This document shows, piece by piece, positions 1-5,844 of a stretch of DNA of 7,671 bases. The translations under genes were made by a program, and so were the position numbers. The stretch lies in contig JAEEJD010000126.1 in the NCBI GenBank assembly GCA_016281675.1, positions 1-7,671 on the forward strand. Direction: 5' to 3'. The notes under the pieces are model-generated. The model worked only from the letters and a program-made list of their open reading frames with translations, did not search any database and was not told the DNA's origin. Origin of the DNA: Lachnospiraceae bacterium (GTDB taxonomy: Bacteria; Bacillota_A; Clostridia; Lachnospirales; Lachnospiraceae). Numbering within the stretch: position 1 is the first letter of the stretch; each line of letters opens with the position of its first letter.

Positions 1-339
1 CTCTGCCATACGGATACCGCCGTAAGGCTGAAGTGAACGCTTGAAAGGCTTATCTGTCTGGAAACCTACGATCGTCTCCTTGCTCTTGTCAAGATAGCCG
101 GGGCCGTGTGATGTGATGGTCGAAACAACCTTCGTGTCCATATCAAGAACACCGCCGTTTTCTCTTTCCTTCTTCTGAAGGTCGAGCACCATCTGCCATA
201 AGTCTTTTGTGTTCTGTGTAGGTCCTGCAAGGAAAGAATCATCTCCGTCATAAGGAGTATAGTTCTTCTGGATGAAGTCACGTACGTTGACTTCGCTTTC
301 CCACTTACCGCCTACGAAACCATTCCATTCTGATCTCAT
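1..339 (-). CDS. pflB: Pyruvate formate-lyase (formate C-acetyltransferase), N-terminal part, cut by window edge
   Basis: Pyruvate formate-lyase converts pyruvate and CoA to acetyl-CoA and formate using a glycyl radical; it is a cytoplasmic, oxygen-sensitive enzyme of anaerobic carbon metabolism. The visible 113 residues match the family N-terminus very closely from memory: an EWNGF opening, then VNVRDFIQKNYTPYDGDDSF, FLAGPT, GGVLDMDT, and QPYGGIRMAE at the window edge. The family is about 740-760 residues, so the active-site Cys pair and the C-terminal glycyl-radical loop lie outside and cannot be checked. The ATG at 337-339 is chosen because AGGAGG (347-352) sits 7 nt upstream and homology starts there. 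A promoter is visible at 416-445, giving a leader of about 70 nt. The activase gene pflA often follows pflB and would be off the left edge. The fragment is intact with no frameshift. Confidence 0.96.
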   Translation of the reverse strand, partial: MRSEWNGFVGGKWESEVNVRDFIQKNYTPYDGDDSFLAGPTQNTKDLWQMVLDLQKKERENGGVLDMDTKVVSTITSHGPGYLDKSKETIVGFQTDKPFKRSLQPYGGIRMAE

Positions 340-378
340 TGTAACGCCTCCTGTACTGAAATTAGTTAATTTTGATAA

Positions 379-393
379 ATCCGCCGAGCGGAT
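379..393. promoter_or_regulatory. Short dyad in the pflB leader
   Basis: ATCCGC and GCGGAT are perfect 6-bp inverted arms around a CGA centre. The dyad lies about 17-31 nt downstream of the predicted pflB transcription start, so it could be a repressor site or an mRNA hairpin. It does not match the clostridial Rex consensus as I know it. The function is unknown. Confidence 0.4.
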
Positions 394-415
394 GTTTCGT
401 GTTTTGGTAATTGTT

Positions 416-445
416 ATTATAGTTTGTGGATTGTATACACGTCAA
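416..445 (-). promoter_or_regulatory. Sigma-A-type promoter of pflB
   Basis: Read on the minus strand, TTGACG (440-445) and a perfect TATAAT (416-421) are separated by 18 bp. The predicted start is near 409, about 70 nt before the pflB ATG. No other good box lies between this and the gene. The assignment rests on sequence match only. Confidence 0.7.
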
Positions 446-516
446 GGCGAAAGGCTGTATTTTTTTGCATACATAACACCTTATTTTATGGGCATTATGA
501 CCATATTATGTCTTCC

Positions 517-545
517 TTGACTTGGGGCTGTAAAAATGCTAACCT
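517..545 (+). promoter_or_regulatory. Possible promoter of the DUF1858 gene
   Basis: TTGACT (517-522) is followed after 17 bp by TAACCT (540-545), which is preceded by TG at 537-538 as in an extended -10. The -10 hexamer itself is poor. An alternative -10, TATTAT at 504-509, has no good -35. Some promoter is needed because the gene is alone on its strand, but which of these is used is uncertain. Confidence 0.3.
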
Positions 546-595
546 TACAGCGGTTTGAAAATCACAGCATACAGTTATCAATGGAGGTATATATT

Positions 596-787
596 ATGGA
601 TATCACGAAAGATATGACTATAGGAGAGATCCTCGTCAACAAGCCCGAAGTCGCACCCATCCTTATGGAGGCGGGAATGCACTGTCTCGGATGTCCTTCC
701 GCTCAGGCCGAGTCTCTCGAAGAAGCGGCACTTGTTCACGGAATGGATGTGGACAGCCTGATGGATAAGATCTCGGCACTTGCCTGA
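596..787 (+). CDS. DUF1858 / hybrid-cluster-protein-associated redox-disulfide domain protein
   Basis: This 63-residue protein is essentially one DUF1858 domain: an N-terminal [12 protein letters not shown] segment, the helix [16 protein letters not shown], then C30-L-G-C33 (a CxxC pair), and a C-terminal helical part rich in Glu and Ala. The family is found as small free-standing proteins or fused to hybrid-cluster or other redox proteins in anaerobes; the CxxC suggests a thiol-disulfide or metal-binding role, but the biochemical function is not established. The ATG at 596 is preferred over an in-frame ATG at 536 because GGAGGT (583-588) sits 7 nt before it and the domain starts at residue 1. 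No hybrid-cluster protein gene is visible nearby. The gene is divergent from pflB and convergent with mecA. No signal peptide or membrane segment is seen. Confidence 0.9.
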   Translation: MDITKDMTIGEILVNKPEVAPILMEAGMHCLGCPSAQAESLEEAALVHGMDVDSLMDKISALA

Positions 788-807
788 GTTATCATTATGC
801 AACATAA

Positions 808-837
808 AACGGCACAGGGGATATACCCTGTGCCGTT
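808..837. terminator. Bidirectional intrinsic terminator between DUF1858 gene and mecA
   Basis: Perfect 12-bp arms AACGGCACAGGG (808-819) and CCCTGTGCCGTT (826-837) enclose the 6-nt loop GATATA. On the plus strand the stem is followed by ATTGTTTG; on the minus strand its closing TT runs on as TTATG, giving TTTTATG. It lies 20 bp after the plus-strand stop and 15 bp after the mecA stop, so it can serve both converging genes. Confidence 0.88.
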
Positions 838-852
838 ATTGTTTGTGTAAGA

Positions 853-1599
853 TCATGAGAGCAGAGTCTCTATCGCATTGTCGGCAACGATGCAGTTATT
901 ATGCTCCTCGAAGAATGCCTCTGTAGCTGGAGTTGACCTCTCCATCGACCCGTACTCGGAAAGGACGTTACATATCCTGTTGAACTCCTCCGTTGTGTGA
1001 TCGCTCTTTGAAAGGGCAAGTATATAACAATCGTCCGTCTCGTCATGATACAGGGAATTCTTCCCTTTGTAGAACTTCGAAACGACACCCGCCGCTTTGA
1101 TCACATCCGCCAGCGTATCAAACGCAAATGCTCTGGAAAGTTCACATGCCGCATTCGCCTGTTCTATAAGCTTCTCCTTTGCTTCTTCCAGAAGCTCGGG
1201 ATTCTTGGATACTTCCTGCGAAAGTTTCTTGAACAGATCGAGAACTTCCGGCATCTCTTCCGAAACGGATCTGAACAGTTCCGAAATCACATCATCCTCT
1301 TCGTCTCTGATGTCCGGGGCAAAATTCGCAAAGCGCGTATCAAGCTCATCCGGATCTTCAACCTTTGTAATGATGAGTATTATGGATTCCGATGAAAGAG
1401 GAATGGCCTCTATCATCAGAGGTATATCATTGGCTTCAAAACCAAGCTCATAAGAGGCCTGCTGCATCATGTCACGAAACAGTGTCTTTGCTTTTTCCGT
1501 TCCGTATGCAAGCTCAGAGAGCTTCAACTGTCTGTCAGCAAGATCCGATTTGGTCAGAGTGCATCTGATCTGATGATCGTTAACACGTTCCAGTTTCAT
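853..1599 (-). CDS. mecA: MecA-family adaptor protein for ClpC
   Basis: MecA proteins deliver substrates to the ClpC ATPase of the ClpCP protease and promote ClpC assembly; in Bacillus subtilis the best-known target is the competence regulator ComK. This 248-residue protein has the family N-terminus (MKLERVNDHQIRCTLTKSDL; substrate-binding domain about residues 1-80), an acidic, helical linker (about 95-150, with DEEDD at 99-103), and a C-terminal ClpC-binding domain (about 156-248) with the SLY, YILAL, LSEYG and EEHN elements in the expected order. It is somewhat longer than B. subtilis MecA (218), mostly in the linker. The ATG at 1597-1599 has an excellent site, GGAGGTGATC, 7 nt upstream. 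The gene is monocistronic between its own promoter and the shared terminator. No competence genes are visible, so a general protein-quality role is an inference. Confidence 0.93.
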   Translation of the reverse strand: MKLERVNDHQIRCTLTKSDLADRQLKLSELAYGTEKAKTLFRDMMQQASYELGFEANDIPLMIEAIPLSSESIILIITKVEDPDELDTRFANFAPDIRDEEDDVISELFRSVSEEMPEVLDLFKKLSQEVSKNPELLEEAKEKLIEQANAACELSRAFAFDTLADVIKAAGVVSKFYKGKNSLYHDETDDCYILALSKSDHTTEEFNRICNVLSEYGSMERSTPATEAFFEEHNNCIVADNAIETLLS

Positions 1600-1617
1600 G
1601 TGATCACCTCCGTGTTT

Positions 1618-1635
1618 GATATATATTTATATATC
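1618..1635. promoter_or_regulatory. AT-rich dyad over the mecA -10 box and start point
   Basis: GATATATA and TATATATC are perfect 8-bp inverted arms with a TT centre. The dyad covers the -10 hexamer and the predicted start, which is a typical operator position. Alternating TA easily makes chance palindromes, so this is weak. Confidence 0.3.
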
Positions 1636-1654
1636 GGCACAGACGAATTGTCAA
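1626..1654 (-). promoter_or_regulatory. Main promoter of mecA
   Basis: On the minus strand a perfect TTGACA (1649-1654) is followed after 17 bp by TATAAA (1626-1631). The predicted start is near 1619, so the leader is only about 20 nt and consists mostly of the ribosome binding site. Confidence 0.75.
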
Positions 1655-1691
1655 ATAATACATTTACGTAATGAATTTATGATCTTCATTT

Positions 1692-1714
1692 AATGTTAAC
1701 AATTAGTTAACATT
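1692..1714. promoter_or_regulatory. 23-bp perfect inverted repeat upstream of mecA
   Basis: AATGTTAAC (1692-1700) and GTTAACATT (1706-1714) are 9-bp perfect arms separated by AATTA. It lies about 40-60 bp upstream of the mecA -35 box. Size and symmetry fit a dimeric regulator site. It resembles the TTGTTAA/TTAACAA half-sites of clostridial Rex, but the spacing between half-sites is 7 instead of 4, and it also misses the TnrA/GlnR spacing (9 instead of 7). The regulator is unknown. Confidence 0.45.
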
Positions 1715-1778
1715 TGATATCCCATGTCAGAAACATCGGTTTTACGTATGTTTGCGGACTCGGATGTACCTGCTTCTT

Positions 1779-1807
1779 GACATACCACAATATGTAGCGC
1801 TTGTCAA
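1779..1807 (-). promoter_or_regulatory. Possible second, upstream promoter reading toward mecA
   Basis: On the minus strand TTGACA (1802-1807) is followed after 17 bp by TATGTC (1779-1784), preceded by TGG as in an extended -10. A transcript would start near 1772 and run through the 1692-1714 dyad into mecA. The -10 hexamer matches only in part. Confidence 0.35.
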
Positions 1808-2131
1808 AAATCCGACCTTCGGTTAGAATCCGAAACAGGATCGCTCCTTCGCAATCTGTGGCGAAAGGAGGGCAGGCAAAATTCATATTTCTTATCTTTA
1901 TTTTAAGATATATGTCTGATTTTTTCTAGTGAATTTTCTGTGACGACAGGAGATTTGCACACATCAGGAGTTTCTGATCGGGGTTTCCCCGAACTAATCG
2001 ACAAATTATTAATTCATTCGATAACTCCCCATTGTTTCATAATGTTAATGGTTGTTCGTAATCAGATTCAAAGCAGCTAATTCTTACCAACCAAAACGCA
2101 TACCCCACACGCGAAGCGCGATCTGAAAGCA

Positions 2132-2145
2132 GATAAATTGTATCA
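2132..2145 (-). promoter_or_regulatory. Possible extended -10 promoter, same 14-mer as at rpsF
   Basis: The minus strand reads TGATACAATTTATC, containing an extended -10 (TG-A-TACAAT, 2137-2145). Exactly the same 14 bases form the proposed rpsF -10 region at 6997-7010. No clear -35 box is present at 16-18 bp. If active, it would start RNA near 2130 running through the hairpin-rich interval toward mecA. Confidence 0.35.
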
Positions 2146-2173
2146 TTTACCCAATAACAAAATGCGGGTACCT

Positions 2174-2235
2174 TTATCGGGCTCTTTGCAATAATAAAGG
2201 AGTTTTCCGATACTGCAAGGCAAAGAGTCCGATAA
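2174..2235. repeat. 62-bp inverted-repeat structure after the GH18 gene
   Basis: The arms TTATCGGGCTCTTTGC (2174-2189) and GCAAAGAGTCCGATAA (2220-2235) match over 16 bp with one exception: G2181/T2228 is a G-U wobble in plus-strand RNA but an A-C mismatch in minus-strand RNA. The 30-nt inner part allows competing pairings: CCTTTAT (2171-2177) with ATAAAGG (2194-2200), and TATCGG (2175-2180) with CCGATA (2207-2212). It starts 15 bp beyond the GH18 stop, where a terminator is expected, but no T-run follows directly on either strand. It could be an mRNA 3' stabiliser, a small mobile-repeat remnant, or part of an RNA. Confidence 0.6.
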
Positions 2236-2249
2236 CAAGAAACTCTATC

Positions 2250-4040
2250 TTACTGAGCCGAAGGCTTATAATACTCATCGATCACGGAGAATACCTCATC
2301 CGTTCCGAAAGCGAGCTGCCATATGGCTGCACCGCCGATATCATGTACTTTCATGACTTCCAGTTTAGCCTGAATGGATCTTGCATCCTCAAGCCATATC
2401 TTATTTGTCTTGGAACCGTCTTTCCACTCGGCATAGTTCTGTGACGTGTTCTCATCCCATTCGGCCGTCGCTCCGGCGGCATTTACCGTCTCCGTTCCCT
2501 TTGCCATAGGAAGAGTCTGGACATCAAGTATGTTCTCGTTTTCGTCAACCGTCCAATATCTGACATAAAACGGCAGTCCGTTTATAACCTTTTCCTTCGG
2601 AACTTCCTGGAGTGTATTCTCTATTCCTTCAAGAACAAAATCAAGAGAAGCAACCGAACCGGGTTCCTCAGAAACAGTCGTATGCTCGTCATATCCCATG
2701 ATGATCACGTAGTCGGCGAACACTCCCTGTTCCTTACGGTTATAGTACATCGTATATTCCTTCGGAACGTAATTGTCCACGGAAACAACCAGATTCTTTT
2801 CATGTGCCTTCAGGCAGAACTCCCTGATAAACTGGATATATGCGGGAGCATCTTCCGAAGAGATCGACTCGAAATCAAGGTTGATACCGTCAAGATTGTA
2901 CTGAGCCGCATATCCGAGAAGCTGCTCTGTCATATACTCTCTTTTCGCGGGATCTGACATTACAGCCGATGTGGATACTTCCGGGTATGTCAGATTGCTC
3001 ACGAGTCCCCAGACTTTTATCCCTTTCGAGTGACACGTTTCAACATATGCGGATGACGCGATCGATGCGATCGTTCCCTCATTATCCGCAAGAGCAAACC
3101 ATGTCGGAGATATCGTGTTGATGTATTTAAGGAACTTCTCGTTATCCTTAAGCGACGAGACCGAACCGTCTCCGGTGACGTTATGCCATGCAAGAACGAT
3201 GGGCTGTGAATAGTCCGATACCATATTAACCGCTATCGGAGCTACCGTATTGACGGGAGTATCCGGCCGGTCATATTTCTCTCCGAGGTTCTTTGTTTCT
3301 ATAAATCCCGTAATAAGATCCTCTGACATGACCCTCATCCACTTCTCGTTCTCGGATGAAACGATCACAACGGTGCTTCCCTTTCGAAGCTCCTTTAATA
3401 TATCGCCATCTTTATCGGCACTTACTCTTATTGCTACATCATCATCGGTAACGTCCGCGACAACGTCTTTATCCCACTCGGTCTTAATGAGCGTGCGGTA
3501 CGGTTCTTTCCCGCCTCCGTACAGTCTGACTTCAATATTCGTGAATACCTTGACATACTCAAGACATACCATTACGGTATCGCCTTCTTTGTAACATGCC
3601 TGATATCCCGACTGTATACCGGTTCCGTTAAGCGTATAGTAATTATCGCCGGGCACGGCGGTATAAACACCTTCGCCGGTAGTATACAGGAGTTTCTCAC
3701 CGTTCTTTTCCCAATAGAAGTTGGGATTATACTTTTCATTTACCGTCTCAAGCGGAACATATATCCTTCCGTCCTTAACGGTCAGCTTTTCACCGGTCAC
3801 CTCATAGTTCTCGATCACGGCAGCCGTTGTGTTTATCTCTTCCGGGCTTGTGGCAAAATACTCCTTAAGATCAGCCATCCGGCTTGAATATCCGAAGTCA
3901 TCAAATACACCTGTGCTGTATGCGACCAGGCCTATTATTCCCATCAGAACGATGGCGATCACAACCGGCAGGATTGCCTGAAGTATCTTCCTTCTTCGTC
4001 TTCTTCTGCGTCTTGCCTCTCTTGATGCATTATAGGTCAT
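2250..4040 (-). CDS. Membrane-anchored SH3-domain glycoside hydrolase family 18 protein
   Basis: This 596-residue protein is probably an envelope glycan hydrolase. In order: an Arg-rich cytoplasmic start (R7-R17), one hydrophobic segment (about 19-42; uncleaved anchor or signal), a region resembling the copper-amine-oxidase-N/stalk domain (about 75-170, with YVPLETV and FYWEKNGEKLLY), a bacterial SH3-like domain (about 198-253), and a GH18 barrel (about 278-592). The GH18 signature is DGINLDFE at 384-391, where E391 is the expected proton donor; the MGYDEH motif (448-453) and the closing IWQL Trp (574) are also present. The motif positions look intact. GH18 proteins of this layout in spore formers include cortex- or peptidoglycan-active N-acetylglucosaminidases (SleL/YdhD-like), but chitinase-like or non-sporulation roles are possible. 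The ATG at 4038-4040 has AGGTGGAG 7 nt upstream. It follows the acyl-CoA synthetase gene by 24 bp and probably shares its transcript. Confidence 0.92.
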   Translation of the reverse strand: MTYNASREARRRRRRRRKILQAILPVVIAIVLMGIIGLVAYSTGVFDDFGYSSRMADLKEYFATSPEEINTTAAVIENYEVTGEKLTVKDGRIYVPLETVNEKYNPNFYWEKNGEKLLYTTGEGVYTAVPGDNYYTLNGTGIQSGYQACYKEGDTVMVCLEYVKVFTNIEVRLYGGGKEPYRTLIKTEWDKDVVADVTDDDVAIRVSADKDGDILKELRKGSTVVIVSSENEKWMRVMSEDLITGFIETKNLGEKYDRPDTPVNTVAPIAVNMVSDYSQPIVLAWHNVTGDGSVSSLKDNEKFLKYINTISPTWFALADNEGTIASIASSAYVETCHSKGIKVWGLVSNLTYPEVSTSAVMSDPAKREYMTEQLLGYAAQYNLDGINLDFESISSEDAPAYIQFIREFCLKAHEKNLVVSVDNYVPKEYTMYYNRKEQGVFADYVIIMGYDEHTTVSEEPGSVASLDFVLEGIENTLQEVPKEKVINGLPFYVRYWTVDENENILDVQTLPMAKGTETVNAAGATAEWDENTSQNYAEWKDGSKTNKIWLEDARSIQAKLEVMKVHDIGGAAIWQLAFGTDEVFSVIDEYYKPSAQ

Positions 4041-4064
4041 TATTTATCTCCACCTGAAACCTTA

Positions 4065-5699
4065 TCAACCTTTGTTCTGGGCCTCGACAAGTCCTTTACC
4101 GCCGTAAAGTTCACGAAGCTTCGGCTTTTCGATCTTGCCGGTCGGGTTACGCGGTATGTCCGCAAATATGATCTTATGCGGTCTCTTGTATCTCGGAAGT
4201 GCCATGCAGAAGTCGTTCATTTCTTCCTCGGTGACCACATAATCTTTTTTCAGTTCTATTATCGCGCAGCTTACTTCCCCGAGACGTTTGTCCGGTATTC
4301 CGATAACCGCGACATCATGGACCGCATCATTTGTTCTGATGTAATCCTCGATCTGTACGGGATATATATTCTCACCGCCGCTTATTATTACATCTTTCTT
4401 ACGGTCAACGAGCATGATGAATCCGTCCTCGTCTTCCGTTGCCATATCACCCGTATAAAGCCATCCGTCCGCAAGAACTTCCTGCGTGGACTTGGGATCG
4501 TGATAGTAACACTCCATGACGCCGGGGCCCTTTACGGCCAGTTCTCCGACCTCACCCGGCTTAACGGGTTTGCGGTCTTCTCCGACGATCATTGTCTCCC
4601 AGCCGTAACCGGCTTTTCCTATGCAACCCACTTTATGAATATTCTCAACACCAAGATGTACGCATCCCGGTCCTATCGATTCGGACAGTCCGTAGTTTGT
4701 ATCATACTGATGGTTCGGGAATATCTCTTTCCATTTCTTGATAAGACTTCTCGGTACAGGCTGTGCTCCGATGTGCATAAGCCTCCACTGACTAAGTTCG
4801 TAATCTTTAAGATCAACCCTGCCGCTTTCTATAGCCTCAAGGATGTCCTGAGCCCACGGTACAAGAAGCCAGACGATCGTACACTTTTCTTTTGAGATCG
4901 CATCAAGGATTATCTCGGGTGCGGTTCCCTGAAGAAGAACGGCTTTGGACGCCGAATAAAGGCTTCCGAACCAGTGCATCTTTGCACCCGTATGATAAAG
5001 AGGCGGGATCAGCAGGAACACATCATCCCTCTGCTGACCGTGATGATTCTGTTCACATGCCGCCGAATGCATGAGCGAACGGTGCTTATGAAGAATCGCT
5101 TTGGGAAATCCCGTCGTTCCGGATGAAAAATAGATCGCTGCCTCATCATCGTCCGTTATCGTAACGTCCGGTCTCGCACTCGAACAATTTGCAACCTCTT
5201 CCTTATAATCCTCCGCAAATGTTGGGCAATTATCTCCGACATATATAAGAAGTCTTTTTTTGGAGAGCTCGTCGCATATCTCCTCGATACGCCCTATGAA
5301 TTCGGGTCCGAATACAAGTATGTCTATCTGCGACAGTTTTGCGCAGTACAGAATCTCGTCTGATGAGTATCTGAAGTTAAACGGAACAACCATGGCACCC
5401 GTCTTCAATACTCCGAAATATATCGGAAGCCACTCGAGACAGTTCATCATGATAATACCAACCTTATGCCCGCGCTTTATCCCTTTTGACATAAGACAAT
5501 TCGCAAAGCGGTTGGCCTTCTCGTCAAACACGCTCCATGTTATCTCACGGCGGTATGACTCCTTCTTGGTACTCTCTATCAGTTCGTATTCTTTCCATGT
5601 AACCCGCCTGTTTTCCTTGATCTTCGGGTTGATCTCAACAAGCGCAACATCCGAAGGATACTGTGCGGCATTTCTTTCAAGCAGTTCTGTAATAGGCAT
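4065..5699 (-). CDS. AMP-forming acyl-CoA synthetase (class I adenylate-forming enzyme)
   Basis: The protein (544 residues, full length) should activate a carboxylic acid, probably a fatty acid, to acyl-AMP and then acyl-CoA in the cytoplasm. All class motifs are visible: the phosphate-binding loop SSGTTGFPK (192-200), YGLSES (336-341), YTGD (415-418), the hinge DRKKD (432-436), and the catalytic Lys522 in NPTGK near the C-terminus. The N-terminus carries about 25 extra residues between the usual start and ITWSVFDEKANRFA (53-66), including a second VTWKEYE stretch; I recall the same layout in related clostridial proteins, so it looks like a subfamily trait rather than an error. Substrate chain length cannot be read from sequence. 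The ATG at 5697-5699 has GGAGGA 6 nt upstream. The gene has its own promoter (5761-5789), a dyad in its leader, and the GH18 gene 24 bp downstream. Confidence 0.93.
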   Translation of the reverse strand: MPITELLERNAAQYPSDVALVEINPKIKENRRVTWKEYELIESTKKESYRREITWSVFDEKANRFANCLMSKGIKRGHKVGIIMMNCLEWLPIYFGVLKTGAMVVPFNFRYSSDEILYCAKLSQIDILVFGPEFIGRIEEICDELSKKRLLIYVGDNCPTFAEDYKEEVANCSSARPDVTITDDDEAAIYFSSGTTGFPKAILHKHRSLMHSAACEQNHHGQQRDDVFLLIPPLYHTGAKMHWFGSLYSASKAVLLQGTAPEIILDAISKEKCTIVWLLVPWAQDILEAIESGRVDLKDYELSQWRLMHIGAQPVPRSLIKKWKEIFPNHQYDTNYGLSESIGPGCVHLGVENIHKVGCIGKAGYGWETMIVGEDRKPVKPGEVGELAVKGPGVMECYYHDPKSTQEVLADGWLYTGDMATEDEDGFIMLVDRKKDVIISGGENIYPVQIEDYIRTNDAVHDVAVIGIPDKRLGEVSCAIIELKKDYVVTEEEMNDFCMALPRYKRPHKIIFADIPRNPTGKIEKPKLRELYGGKGLVEAQNKG

Positions 5700-5729
5700 G
5701 GATATTCCTCCAAATAATCATTCACTTTA

Positions 5730-5751
5730 GCGCTTTGACGCGTTTGAGCGC
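5730..5751. promoter_or_regulatory. Operator-like dyad in the leader of the acyl-CoA synthetase gene
   Basis: GCGCT (5730-5734) and AGCGC (5747-5751) flank a central palindrome ACGCGT (5738-5743), each separated by TTG. The 22-bp element lies just after the predicted start (near 5754) and before the ribosome binding site. This position and size suit a repressor, for example of the TetR type that often controls fatty-acid genes; the regulator is not visible and this is inference. Confidence 0.45.
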
Positions 5752-5760
5752 ACAGGTATT

Positions 5761-5789
5761 AGTTTATATTCTCGCATTATAAATGTCAA
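5761..5789 (-). promoter_or_regulatory. Promoter of the acyl-CoA synthetase-GH18 unit
   Basis: On the minus strand a perfect TTGACA (5784-5789) is followed after 17 bp by TAACT-like TAAACT (5761-5766); TATAAA at 5763-5768 gives a 15-bp alternative. The -35 box directly follows the T-run of the upstream terminator. Confidence 0.6.
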
Positions 5790-5821
5790 ATAAAAGACCG
5801 ACCGCAAATATGCAGTCGGTC
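5786..5821 (-). terminator. Intrinsic terminator of the rpsF-ssb-rpsR operon
   Basis: In the minus-strand RNA, GACCGACTGC pairs with GCGGTCGGTC (10 bp including one G-U) around the loop ATATTT, followed at once by TTTTATTTG. It lies 23 bp after the rpsR stop. On the plus strand the same stem has a C-A mismatch and a poorer tail (GTAAAATC), so it is directional. Confidence 0.9.
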
Positions 5822-5844
5822 GTAAAATCATAACCTCTACCGGA

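Larger units (their letters stand above)
1613..2249. other. Long non-coding interval with many hairpins
   Basis: About 640 bp contain no credible protein gene on either strand: no reading frame longer than a few dozen codons begins after a ribosome binding site. Besides the sites listed separately, it holds a hairpin at 1844-1870 (CTCCTTCGC pairing with GCGAAAGGAG, one bulged A, 8-nt loop), TTCGG/CCGAA at 1818-1834, ATCAG/CTGAT at 1963-1978, TCGGGG/CCCCGA with a TTT loop at 1978-1992, and tandem hairpins CGCG-AAG-CGCG (2110-2120) and ATCTG-AAAG-CAGAT (2121-2134). AGGAGG at 1867-1872 is not followed by a start codon. I recognise no known riboswitch, 6S, SRP, RNase P or tmRNA signature. Confidence 0.6.

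Noticed and set aside
272..520. Plus-strand 82-codon frame over the pflB start and promoter
   Set aside because: It overlaps the pflB N-terminus and promoter, lacks a ribosome binding site, and the hydrophobic translation of the AT-rich intergenic DNA is not evidence of a gene.
536..595. Longer DUF1858 protein starting at 536
   Set aside because: The added 20 residues do not belong to the domain and the strong ribosome binding site lies inside them, serving the ATG at 596.
1045..1453. Two overlapping plus-strand frames of 116 and 118 codons across mecA
   Set aside because: Both are antisense shadows of a clear mecA gene with low-complexity Ser/Arg-rich translations and no start signals.
1692..1714. 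Rex (NADH/NAD) or TnrA/GlnR binding site
   Set aside because: The half-sites look similar but the spacing is wrong for both consensus patterns as I know them; kept only as an unassigned dyad.
1861..1914. Small gene after the AGGAGG at 1867-1872
   Set aside because: No start codon lies within a suitable distance; the next ATG (1912) opens a frame of only five codons.
4176..4895. A 239-codon open frame on the plus strand within the acyl-CoA synthetase gene
   Set aside because: It is antisense to a gene with all class motifs; its translation is rich in Tyr, Arg, His and Cys, resembles no family, and has no ribosome binding site.
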